Of a stretch of DNA of 64,000 nt, positions 45,897 to 55,501 are shown piece by piece (position 1 is the first letter of the stretch; the number at the start of each line of letters is the position of its first letter). The position numbers and the translations under genes are program-made. Below the pieces are notes generated by a model. The model was not told the DNA's origin. It saw nothing but the letters and a program-made list of their open reading frames with translations, and searched no databases. The stretch comes from Prorocentrum cordatum (lineage: Eukaryota > Sar > Dinophyceae > Prorocentrales > Prorocentraceae), in assembly GCA_963575745.1 (NCBI GenBank), contig CAUYUJ010003422.1, forward strand, positions 1-64,000, written 5' to 3'.

Positions 45897-45919
45897 TCCG
45901 TAGCCCCTCTTGGCTCAAG
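45897..45919 (+). other. Degenerate DinoSL relic
   Basis: TCCGTAGCC, then CCTC, then TTGGCTCAAG. It matches the 22-nt dinoflagellate spliced leader at both ends and differs only in the middle, with one extra base and two or three substitutions. It lies 19 bases before the ATG of the next gene, where a leader relic from a retroposed trans-spliced mRNA would be. Confidence 0.65.
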
Positions 45920-45938
45920 TTGGCTCTTTCTTGCCATC

Positions 45939-46478
45939 ATGCCAGCCTCGTCGGAGACGGCGCTCGATAAGAAGCGCACCGCAAACAGGAACCGAGCACG
46001 GGTCAGGGCGGTAAAGAACTTCCTCAACAAGCCTTGGGTGAGGCAGTCCTTGAAAGACGCGGTGAAAGAGTGCAAGCAGCAGGCGCAGAAGACCCTCGGC
46101 GATGCTTTGGCCGCCGCCTCCATGCGCACGAACGCGCGCCTCGACGAGCTTTGCGAGAAGAACAGGGCGCTCAGAAGGCAGCTCTGCGCGGCCTACACGA
46201 AGACGCGGGAGCAGGCGGACGAGCTCAAGCAGCAGCAGGACACGATGCGGCGGCTGACTCGGGAGAACGACAAGCTCGAGCAACGCAACCAGGACCTGCA
46301 GACGGAGCTCGACCAGGCCGGAGCCGCCCTGGCCACTTTCCGCTCTAAGCAGGCCCGCTTCAACCACTGGGCAACGCCCCAGGACAAGAAGCGCTGGGCT
46401 TGGCTCACCTTGGACCCCAAGAAGTGGGCCTCGAGGGGCAATTCATCCCTTCGGGATGGCTGCACGGGCGCGCAGTAA
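45939..46478 (+). CDS. Small basic coiled-coil protein, probable processed retrogene
   Basis: 179 residues in one uninterrupted frame with ATG 45939 and TAA at 46476-46478. The N-terminus is basic (KKRTANRNRARVRAVKNFLN). Residues about 40-135 form a long heptad-like helix rich in Glu, Gln, Arg and Leu (LDELCEKNRALRRQL, QADELKQQQDTMRRLTREND, KLEQRNQDLQTEL), so a coiled coil is likely. The C-terminal part is Trp-rich (FNHWATPQDKKRWAWLTLDP). No catalytic motif is visible; a nucleic-acid-binding or structural role is only a guess. The spliced-leader relic 19 bases upstream and the absence of introns suggest origin from a trans-spliced mRNA. No poly(A) remnant follows. Immediately downstream a 200-bp repeat array begins. 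Confidence 0.65.
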   Translation: MPASSETALDKKRTANRNRARVRAVKNFLNKPWVRQSLKDAVKECKQQAQKTLGDALAAASMRTNARLDELCEKNRALRRQLCAAYTKTREQADELKQQQDTMRRLTRENDKLEQRNQDLQTELDQAGAALATFRSKQARFNHWATPQDKKRWAWLTLDPKKWASRGNSSLRDGCTGAQ

Positions 46479-46660
46479 GGCGCCTACGCGCACACGCGCG
46501 CGCGAGACTGCCAACGAAGCACAGAAAATGCTGAAGCATTGCGCCGCCTGGCCCGAGCAGCCCTCGTTCGCTCGATCCGTATGAGATCGCACGTAGCACT
46601 TGCGGAGCGAACCGCAAACTGCTTCGAAATGCGTTGTTGCGCCGGCCGCGGTAGCAAGGT

Positions 46661-46688
46661 AAGGGGGATCTTGAACGAGATCCCCCTT
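46661..46688 (+). other. Perfect 11-bp stem hairpin in repeat unit 1
   Basis: AAGGGGGATCT, loop TGAACG, AGATCCCCCTT. The same stem (9-10 bp) recurs at about 46866-46891, 47072-47095 and 47272-47295, always with a 6-base loop TGAACG/TGAACC/TGAATG. No T-run follows, so it is not a bacterial-type terminator. Confidence 0.85.
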
Positions 46689-47444
46689 GTCGAGAGGACC
46701 CCCCTGTGGGGGCTGCTGACGACGCACAGAAAATGCTGACGCATTGTGCCGCCTGGCCCGAGCAGCCCTCGTTCGCTCGATCCATATGGACTCGCGCGTA
46801 GCACTTGCGGAGCGAACCGCGCGCCACTTCGAAATGCTCTGTTGTGGTGGCCGCGGTAGCAAGGTAGGGGGGATCTTGAACGAGATCCCCCTTGTCGAGA
46901 GGACCCCCTAGCGGGGGCTGCTGACGGCGCGCAGAACATGCCGACGCGTTGTGCCGCCTGGCCAGAGCAGCCCCCGTTCGCTCGATCCGTGTGAAATTGC
47001 GCGCAGTTCTTGCGGGGCGAACCGCGGGCCGCCCCGAAATGCTATGCCGCGCTGGCCGCGGTAGCCATGTAGGGGGATCTTGAACCAGATCCCCCGTGTC
47101 GGGGGGGGCCCCGCTGGGCTGCTGACGGCGCGCAGAACATGCCGACGCATTGTGCCGCCTGGCCGGAGCAGCTCTCGTTCGCTCGATCCGCATGTAACGC
47201 ACGTAGTACTTGCGGAGCGAACCGCAAACTGCTTCGAAATGCGTTGTTGTGCTGGCCGCGGTAGCCAGGTAGGGGGATCTTGAATGAGATCCCCCTTGTC
47301 AAGGGCCCCCCCCCCTCCCGCGGGGCCGTTAACGAAATGCAGGACATGCTGACGCATTGCGCCGCCTGGCCGCAGCAGCCCCCGTTCGCTCGATCCGCAT
47401 GATATCGCGCGCAGTAGTCGCGGGGCAGACCACGGAAACAATAA

Positions 47445-47550
47445 TAATAATAAAACACAAACACAAAGACACACACACACACACGCACGCACACGCACAC
47501 GCACACACAAACACACACGCACATACACGCACACACTCACGCGCGCGCGC
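47445..47550. repeat. AAT and CA microsatellites
   Basis: ATAATAATAATAA followed by about 40 CA/CACG dinucleotides, inside the fifth 200-bp unit. Confidence 0.95.
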
Positions 47551-47834
47551 ACGAATCGACATGTTGGTTGCGGCGACCGTGGCAGCCAGGCAAGGGGGTC
47601 CTGAACAATATCCCCCTTCTGGATCTTGAATATGACATCATTATGGTTTCCGATGGGGGCGCGAAGGTCTTGCTGCGCGCGGACGGCGCAAGCAGGTCTT
47701 GCTGCGCACCGAGGCGCGCGGGCCTACATCGTTAGCGATCGCGTCTCACGCGTAGAACCATTCCATGAAAATATGCAACATGATTGTCATGGCGCGACCA
47801 ACAAACGTACTTCTCTTATGCGATGTATATAAAG

Positions 47835-50065
47835 TGAGTCCTATTGTCCGGCCTTCAGGTGCAATCCTTTTGTCGGGAATTGTAGATTGATTTGTGTTGC
47901 GTAAGCAGCAATTGAGATCTGTTGTGCATACTTGCAATTTGAATCCTTTGGCGCGGATCTCAAATATAATACTTTTGCGGGGACTTACACATTGATTCCT
48001 ACTGTGTAGGAATCGATTGAAATCTTTCTGTGCAGACTTACAAATTGAATCCTTTTGTGTGGCCCTCGCATAAAAATCCCTTTGTGGGGCACTACAAATT
48101 GATGCCTAGTGTGTAGGATACACTAGAAATCCTTTTGTGCAGACTTACAAATTGATTCCTATTGCGCGGCCTTCAAATAGAATTCATTTGCGCCTGCCTC
48201 CAGAGGGAGGGGAGGGAGGCGGGCTGGCCGGCGAAACAGACAAAAAATACAAAAATGACAAAACACAACAACTTGGAGGACCAAAAACGCTGTGTTTTTA
48301 ATTGCAAAGTGGTTTTTCATTGTAAACCCAAAAAAAACAAAACAGCCAACTTGGAAGCAAGGAAAACCTGTGTTTTCACAGTATTTGCGCAATTACAAAT
48401 TGAATCCTTTTGTGTGGCTCTCAAAAAAATTCCTTTTGTGGGGGATTACAAATTGATTCCTATTGTGTAGAAATCAATTCAGATCCTTCTGTGCAGACTC
48501 ACAAATTGAATCCTTTTGTGTGGCTCTCAAATAAAATCCCTTTGTGGGGCACTACAAATTGATTCCTATTGTGTAGGATGCAATAGAAATCCTTTTGTGC
48601 AGACTTACACATTGATTCCTATTGCGCGGCCTTCAAATCGAATTCATGTGTGCCTGCCTCCAGAGGGAGGGGAGGGAGGCGGGCTGGCCGGCGAAAAAAA
48701 CAAAAAAGACAAAAAGGACAATTTGGAGGACCATAAACGTTTTTTTTTTTTGTTGTAAAGTGGTTTTTAATTTTAAACACAAAAAGACAAAACAGCCAAC
48801 TTGGAAGCAATGAAAACCTGTGCTTTCACAGTGTTTGCGCATTTACAAGTTGAATCCTTTTGTGTGGCTCTCAAATAAAATCCTTTTGTGGGGAATTACA
48901 AATTAATTTCGATTGTGTACAAATCAATTGAAATCCTTCTGCGCCGACTTACATATTGATTTCTATTGTGTGGTCCGCCCGCCCCCCTCCCCTCCCCCTG
49001 GAGGCCGGCATAAAAGAATTCTATTTGAAGATCGCACAGTAGGAATCAATATGTAAGTCCGCACAAAAGGATTTCAATTGATTCCTATACAATAGGAATC
49101 AATTTGTAATTCCCCACAAAAGGATTTTATTTGAGAGCCACACAATAGTATTCAATTTGTGAGTCTGCACAAAAAGATTTCAATTGATTTCCACACAATA
49201 GGAATCAATTTGTAATTCCCCACAGAAGGATTTTATTTGAGAGCCACACAAAAGGATTCAATTTGTAATTGCGCAAACACTGAAACCACAGATCTTCCTT
49301 GCTCCCAAGTTTTTTTTTTTTTGTTGTGTTTTTGGGTTTACAAGTAAAACCATTTTACTATTAAAAAACACAGCGTTTTTGGGTCTCCAAGTTTTTTTTT
49401 GTTTTTTTTTGCCGTTTTTTGTAGTTTTTTCGCCGGCCAGCCCGCCTCCCTCCCCCTCTTCTGGAGGCAGGCACAAATGACTTCTATTTGAAGGCCGCAC
49501 AATAGGAATCAATTTGTAAGTCTGCACGAAAGGATTTCTATTGTATCCTGCACAGTAGGAGTCAATCTGTAGTGCCCCGCAAAGGAATTCTATTTGAGAG
49601 CCACACAAAAGGATTCGGATTCAATTTGTGAGTCTGCACACAAGGATTTAACTTGATTTCTACACAATAGGAGTCAATTTGTAAGCCACCCAAAAAAGAT
49701 TTTATTTGAGAGCCACACAAAAGGATTCAATTTGTAATTGCGCAAACACTGTGAAAACACAGGTTTTCCTTGCTTCCAAGTTGGTTTTTTTTTTTTTTTT
49801 TTTTAAAAATGTTTTTGGGTTTACAATTAAAAACCATTTTACAATTAAAAACACAGCGTTTTTGGTACTCCAAGTTGTTTTTTTGTATTTTGTTTTTTTT
49901 TGTGTTTTTCGTCTGCCAAGCCCCCCCCCCCTCTCCTGAGTCAGGCACAAAGGAATTCTCTTTGAAACCCACAATAGGAATCAATGTGTAAGTCTATACA
50001 AAACGATTTCAAGTGTATCTTACACTATACGAATCAATATGTGGATCCACACAAGTCGGTTCCAT
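47835..50065. repeat. AT-rich inverted-repeat island
   Basis: About 27-bp units (AAATCCTTTTGTGYRG..., AATTGATTCCTATTGTGTAG) run in the plus sense from 47835 to about 48975 and in the minus sense from about 48990 to 50065. Two cassettes per arm contain CCTGCCTCCAGAGGGAGG, an A-rich stretch and AACTTGGA(G)GACCAAAAACG. They are plus at 48190-48385 and 48645-48835, minus at 49290-49480 and 49770-49960. The low GC is unlike everything around it. Short Lys/Asn-rich frames are not genes. Confidence 0.85.
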
Positions 50066-50194
50066 TTGAATTACGCTCAAAAAGAATCGATTTACTAAGA
50101 TCGCACCAGGATTTTTGTGTGTATGCCACACATTATGAATGAGTTCGCGCGCTCTTACTATCCGCATAAAAACGACGCAAGGTGGATCACAGGA

Positions 50195-50525
50195 GCGGCC
50201 CCTACCATATACATATATGTGGCGCAAACTATGTTATACACCCTATGCGATGCAAGCCATGATGTGCCCTTATGCGGTGAAATCTAGGTTGTGCAGTCGA
50301 TGTGGCGCGAATCATATTCGGTCCCATCTATGTTGTGAAAGCTACGTGATGCAGTCTCAGCGTTGTGCAATCTATGTGGTGCAACGCATGTGGCGCAATC
50401 TAAGGTGTGCACTCGTATTTGGTGCAATAGATGCTGTGCAATCCATGTGGTGCACTCTATGCGGTTCAATGTGTGTTATACGATCTATGCATTGCAGTCT
50501 AAGTGGTGCAATTCACTGGCTCAAC
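50195..50525 (+). repeat. TGTGGTGCAATCTA array, copy 3
   Basis: About 22 units of 13-14 bp (TGYGGTGCAATCTA), followed by GGCTCAACTTGAAGCTG and CACCCGCAACGTGG, i.e. the start of module M, which is then replaced by a GAC array. Confidence 0.9.
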
Positions 50526-50614
50526 TTGAAGCTGCCCTCTCCACTGCCCGTGCAAACATCCCACCCTCCCACCCGCAACGTGGTCGCAAGACTTCTTAAG
50601 ACCGTGACGGTGGG

Positions 50615-51165
50615 TACCAAATGGCACTTGGCACCGGCACCGACGCCGACGACGACAGTGACAGCGACAACGACGACGACGCCGCCGACGTCTCCAACGA
50701 CTTCGACGACGACGGCAACGACGACGACGACAACACCGACGACGACGACGCCGACGCTGACGACGACGACGACGATGGCAACGCCGACGACGACGACAAC
50801 GCCGCCGACGACGACGAAGACGACGACGCCGACGACGACGACGACGGCGACGACGAAGACGACGACGACGTCGCCAACGAAGACGACGACGACGAGGGAG
50901 GAGGGAGGACGACGACCGCGACGACGACAACGACGAGGGAGGAGGGAATACGACGACGACAACGACGACGACGGCGACGAAATAGGAGGGACAACGACGA
51001 AGCGCCGACGACAACGACGAGGGAAAAAGAACAACCACGGCGACAACGACGACGGAAACGACGACGACGCCAAGACGACGACGACGAGGAAAGACAGGAC
51101 GACGACGGCGACGAAGACGACGACGAGGGAGCAGGGAGGACGGCGACGACGACGACAACGACGCA
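50615..51165. repeat. GAC trinucleotide array
   Basis: GACGAC with AACGACGAC and GAGGGAGGAGGGA interruptions. Acidic or Arg-rich frames are by-products. Confidence 0.95.
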
Positions 51166-51640
51166 AGAGAGCGCGCGCACGCTTTTGTTCAAAATCCGTG
51201 TTGCGAAACCTTTTGATTTGCATGTTTTTTGGACACTATCTTGACATCCTTCGAAACCGGCATGCGTGCGAGACGACGCGCGCGTCTGCACTTCGTCCCT
51301 TTTTTTGCAAACGATTCTCGCGACGGCACGCGCGCAAGGGCGTCCGAAAGATTTCGACATGCCCGCGCGCGAAGCCCGTTCGGTAGTATTTTGTGGAAGT
51401 GTTGAAAAAACCGATGGTTTTCTTAAGATTTCGCAAGAGAGCGCGCGTAAGCTGTTTTAGAACATCAGTGTTGCGAAACCATGTGTGTTTGTATGTTTTC
51501 GGGGAACGCGATTTTGAAATCCTTCCGAAACCGAGTATTGTTGGAGGGTTCCAGCATGCGCGCGCGCGACGCGCGCGTGAACTTCGTCCCTTTTTTTGCA
51601 AAGGGATTCTTGGAAACTTAGGATTTTTGATAAACGGGAG
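51165..51640. repeat. CGCG-rich module, copy 4
   Basis: Three sub-units with GTTGCGAAACCTTTTG, CGAAACCGGCATGCGTGCG, AGACGACGCGCGCGTCTG and CAAGAGAGCGCGCG. Confidence 0.85.
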
Positions 51641-52110
51641 TGCGCGCTTAGCGGGGGGGAGTGATACCGGCTTGGCTGGGATAGGATGAGTTCATATTTA
51701 GGATGGACATGTGTGTAGAATACAGATGCAATCACAATACCCCATGGGGGATCGTTACCTCCGGGGGGGAAGAGTTTATTCTTTGCTTAGAATGGAGATT
51801 CTATCTTGTGCACTCTATGTAGTGTAATGGATGTGGTGCAACCTGTGTGGTGCAAGACGTTTTGTGCACGTTCTGTGGCCGGATCTACGTTGTTCATTCC
51901 ATGTGGTGCAATTGGTGTGGTTCAAGATTGGTTGTGCAAGCTATGAGGTGCAGTCTCAGCGGTACAACCTATGCGGTACACTCTGCGTTGTGCAACCCAG
52001 GGCGGCGACGGGGCGGCGACGGTGACAACATAGCCGCCAGACCGACAGGCAGGCCCAGACGGGCGGCGACGAGGCGGCGATGGGGCGGCGACGGCGACAA
52101 TACAGCCGTT
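51640..52110 (+). repeat. GGCTTGGCTGGGAT module copy 3, TGTGGTGCAA array copy 4, GGCGGCGACGG units
   Basis: 51640-51800 has GATACCGGCTTGGCTGGGAT and GAATGGAGATTCTATC; 51805-51995 has about 13 TGTGGTGCAA units; 51998-52110 repeats GGGCGGCGACGGCGAC. The stretch 52110-52540 is unclassified (GGAACCGGAACC words) with no gene. Confidence 0.8.
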
Positions 52111-52545
52111 CAGACCGACAGACGGGCCCGTTTCCTTAGACCAGGAGCGAGAACGGCTAAGTGCAAGCATTGCTTTGGACAAAAAAACGGCTCCATGATT
52201 GAAGCCGGGGTCGGAACCGGAACCAAGAACGGCGACGGAACCAGAAATAAAACGGCGCCAGAAGCGGGTAACAGAAAGTTGCAACACGAACGCGGAAAGC
52301 AAAAACAACGGCCTTGCCGCCGATTCCAAGAATCATTGAGGGCGGGATTCTGGGTCCTCCCCGCCCTGTGACAGGGGATGCCTTCTAGGGAGCATCCGGT
52401 CCCTTGCGAGAAGCCCCCTGCCTTCTCAGGAGGCCGCCTCGCCGCCAGCTCGGTCAGGATTGCAAGCTTTGCTGCCGCCCAGGGTCCTGTCACCCAGAGG
52501 TCCCCAGATCGGCGACTTCAAAGGGTGTGGTTACGCCACGGTGTG

Positions 52546-52624
52546 GGGAGGAGGAGGAGGAGGAGGAGGAGGAGGAGGAGGAGGAGGAGGAGGAGGAGGA
52601 GGAGGAGGAGGAAGAGAAGAGGAG
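52546..52624. repeat. GGA trinucleotide tract
   Basis: About 23 GGA triplets. Confidence 0.95.
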
Positions 52625-52734
52625 GGTTTGCGATCGGCGCCAGTGGGGCCTGGGGGACGCGGCAGAGGCCCCCATGGAGGTCCGCGCCCCTCCCCCAGGG
52701 TGTTCTCCAGGGTGCCGGTTGCAACCTCGCATGG

Positions 52735-53262
52735 CGGCTTCTACCCCCGCGCGTCCGCGCACGCATCGATCGTGCCCCTCCCGCCTGGCGGCTAATTCCT
52801 AAACCTTCATTCCATGCGTGCCCGCACACGGATCGTGCCCTTCCCGCACGGTGGCGAATTATCAATCCCTCATTCCATGCGTGCCCGCACACGGAGCGTG
52901 TCCCCTCCCGCAAGGCGGCTTTTACCCCCCACCCCACCCCACCCCACCTTCCATGCGCGCCCGCGCACGGTTCGTGCCCCTCCCGCATGGCGGCTAATTC
53001 CTAAACCCCCACCCCATGCGTGCAGGCACGCGGGTTTTGCCCCCTCCCGCATGGCTGCTAATTCCCATTCCCCCATCGCATGCGTGCAGGCACGCGGATT
53101 CTGCCCCTCCCGCGTGGCGGCTAATTCCTGACCCCCCATCCCATGCGAGCAGGCACGCGGATCGTGTCTCCTCCCGCATGGTTGCTAATTCATACCCCCC
53201 CCCTTCATGCGCGCCCGCGCACGTATCGTGCCCCTCCCGCATGGTTGCTAATTCTTAGACTC
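52735..53262 (+). repeat. 62-bp satellite, array 1
   Basis: About nine units of 60-65 bp: GGCGGCTAATTCCTAAACC, CCATGCGTGCCCGCACACGG, ATCGTGCCC and TCCCGCATGG. Short Pro/Ala/His-rich frames come from the repeat. Confidence 0.95.
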
Positions 53263-53523
53263 CCATCGCACGCGCGACTCAAAGAACGCATGAGATTCAG
53301 AAGGGTCATAAAAGCTTCGCGCGCGCGTTTCCCGTTCGGATCCATTCCGCCCGCGTTGGCACGTGCGCGCCTTGGCGTGGGGTGGCGCACTTTGCCGTCA
53401 TCATCCTCGTCGTGTGATTGAGCATCGACCCCTCAATGAATTGAGTTCGGTATTTGTAGGGTCATGGGTGGGTAGGATACGTCCAGAAGGCTTCGAGTTG
53501 AGCTAGTGGACCCGAAACCCCGA
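53259..53523 (+). repeat. 265-bp module after satellite array 1
   Basis: ACTCCCATCGCACGCGCGA, AAAGCTTCGCGCGCGCGTTT, GGATCCATTCCGCCCGCG, TGATTGAGCATCGACCCC, AATGAATTGAGTTCGGTATT and GGGTAGGATACGTCCAGAAG. It recurs almost unchanged at 54200-54463. Confidence 0.95.
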
Positions 53524-53579
53524 AGAGCTAATAACCTATAAATAGTTACATCCTAAAGGCCCTTGAAGCGCCCCTTATG

Positions 53580-54203
53580 CGCGGCTAATTCCTAAACCCT
53601 CATTCCATGCGTGCCCGCACGCGCATCGTTTCCTTCCCGCATGGCGGCTCATTCGTAAACTCTCATTCCATGCGTGCCCGCACACGGATGGTGTCCCTCC
53701 CGCATGGCGGCGAATTCCTAACCCCTCATTTCATGCGTGCCCGCACACTGACCGTGCCCTTGCCGCATGGCGGCTAATTCTTAAACCCTCATCTCATGCG
53801 TGCCCGCACACGGACCGTGCCGTTCCCACCTGGCGGCAAATGCCTAAACCTTCATTCCATGCGTGCCCGCAATTCCTACACCCTCATTCCATGCGTGCCC
53901 GCACACGGAGCGTGTCCCCTCCCGCCTGGCGGCCAAGTCTTCAATTTTCATTCCATGCATGCCCGCACACGGATCGTGCCTTTCCCGCATAGCGGCTAGT
54001 TTTCAAACCCTCGGTCCACGCGTGCCCGCACACGGATCGTGCCCTTCCCGCATGTCGGCTAATTCCTAAACCCTCATTCCATGCGTGCCCGCACACGGAT
54101 CGTGTCTCCTCCCGCATGGCAGCGAATTCCGACCCCCACCCCCTTCCATGGGCGCCCGCGCACGGATCGTGCCCCTTCCGCCTGGCGGCTGATTCCTAAA
54201 CTC
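53580..54203 (+). repeat. 62-bp satellite, array 2
   Basis: About ten units of the same 62-bp repeat, followed by the second copy of the 265-bp module. Array plus module is therefore a duplicated segment. Confidence 0.95.
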
Positions 54204-54463
54204 CCATCGCGCGCGCGATTCAAAGGACGCATAAGATTCAGAAGAGTCATAAAAGCTTCGCACGCGTGTTTCCCGTTCGGATCCATTCCGCCCGCGTTGG
54301 CACGTGCGCGCCTTGGCGTGGGGTGGCGCGCTTCGCCGTCATCATCCTCGTCGTGTGATTGAGCATCGACCCCTCAATGAATTGAGTTCGGTATTTGTAG
54401 GGTCATGGGTGGGTAGGATACATCCAGAAGGCTTCGAGTTGAGCTAGTGGACCCTAAACCCTA
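54200..54463 (+). repeat. 265-bp module after satellite array 2
   Basis: Second copy, more than 95% identical to 53259-53523. The stretch 54464-55317 has a few GTAACCG/GTGACCG and GCGTAAG words and no supportable gene. Confidence 0.95.
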
Positions 54464-55317
54464 CACTTTAAACCACCCTTCGCAAACCACACCCTTCTGA
54501 GTCGCCGAGTCTGGAGGCCGCTGGAGGCAGACGAGGGCCAGAGGCGTCCGAAAACTTCATGGCGCCCAGCCCCCATGAGCCAAACGCGCGCGTGACCGAG
54601 CAAACTAGGTGACCGAAAACGTGCCCGAATTTGTAACCGTAACCAACTTGTGACCGAACTTGTGACTGATATTGGAAGTCGTGTTGGCTTAGGACCATAC
54701 TTTTTGGATCACACTCGGGCGCGTCCAGACAATTCCGGGCGCCAGTTCTGGTCACAGTCGGGCAGATTTTCGGGCACAGTTTCGGTCACTGCACTTCACT
54801 GGTAGAGACGAGGCTACGTGATAACCTCCCCCCTCGACCCCCAACCAGAGCGCTCTGGAACGCCCGCAGGTCACTTTCTGAAACGGCCGCGGCATTTGAC
54901 ACATTCTTCAGGCCTGCCCCGCTCTCAGAGGGTCTCGAACTGTCTTCATGTCATCATTTGCGCGACGAAAGTGGGGTCGACTGCGCCGACATAAGCGCGT
55001 AAGCTGCCCGCGTAAGGTCGTGCGTAAGCGCCCTCGCTTCCAGTGTGACGTGCCGCGCCAGCGGCGCGCAAAAGCCGCGGCGTAAGGTCGCTACATCTCG
55101 CGTAAGACCCGTTTCTTGTCGGCGTTCCCTTGGATGTGCCCCCGCCTTGCCCTCGCCCTGTGCTCGAGGGCCGAGGGCAAAACCCCGGCGGCGGGCACAC
55201 GCCCGTTGTCTCCCCCCCCGAGGTCGTGATCAAGAACCCGGCCGAGAACGAGCGGCGCCGCGCGCGCGGCGCGTCTGCCTTGGGGGGGCGGGATCTCCGC
55301 AAAAGAAGGAGGTGAGA

Positions 55318-55363
55318 AGAGGAGGAGGAGGAGGAGGAGGAGGAGGAGGAGGAGGAGGACCAC
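55318..55363. repeat. GAG tract, insertion target of the LINE
   Basis: About 13 GAG triplets ending GAGGACCAC. The last 18 bases are repeated at the other end of the LINE. Confidence 0.9.
55346..55363. repeat. Target-site duplication, left of LINE
   Basis: GAGGAGGAGGAGGACCAC immediately precedes the first base of the element and is identical to 60488-60505. If the T at 55364 belongs to the host, the duplication is 19 bp. Confidence 0.9.
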
Positions 55364-55385
55364 TCCGTAGCCATTTTGGCTCAAG
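55364..55385 (+). other. Complete 22-nt dinoflagellate spliced leader
   Basis: Reads TCCGTAGCCATTTTGG then CTCAAG, identical to the universal DinoSL consensus (first base D = T). It is embedded in genomic DNA at the 5' end of the LINE and not in an SL RNA gene: no GT donor or snRNA-like sequence follows. Confidence 0.95.
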
Positions 55386-55400
55386 CCATTTTGGCTCAAG
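55386..55400 (+). other. Relic (truncated) spliced leader
   Basis: CCATTTTGGCTCAAG, the last 15 bases of DinoSL, directly follows the complete copy. The missing 5' part ends in AG (CCGTAG), so the previous genomic leader evidently supplied the acceptor for a new round of trans-splicing. Confidence 0.95.
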
Positions 55401-55501
55401 GTTCGGGACAGGCCCGAGGTTGAGTGAGGCAGCTCTCCTTTCAGAGCATTCCAGCTGTCAGAGGCTGGCGGACACCTTTCTTTGCACGTCTCTCTTCTCA
55501 C

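Larger units (their letters stand above)
46490..47625 (+). repeat. 200-bp tandem repeat with conserved hairpin
   Basis: Five units with spacing of about 202-208 bp; unit landmarks GACGCATTGTGCCGCCTGGCC lie near 46530, 46737, 46940, 47145 and 47350. Each unit has TTCGCTCGATCC, CTTGCGGAGCGAACCGC, TTCGAAATGC, GGCCGCGGTAGC and a terminal hairpin GGGGGATCT-TGAAYG-AGATCCCCC. The last unit carries a CA microsatellite insert and a damaged hairpin. Confidence 0.9.

Noticed and set aside
46661-46688. GGGGGATCT hairpin as a transcription terminator
   Set aside because: No U-tract follows, the genome is eukaryotic and the hairpin belongs to a tandem repeat.
47835-50065. Short Lys/Asn/Phe-rich frames in the AT-rich island
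   Set aside because: Repeated identically in each cassette and on both arms; repeat by-products.
50621-51244. 207-residue acidic protein frame
   Set aside because: Generated by the GAC array; the complementary strand is equally open.
55386-55400. Possible SL RNA gene at the LINE start
   Set aside because: An SL RNA gene would have a GT donor after CTCAAG and an Sm-site region. Here a second leader and a coding UTR follow.
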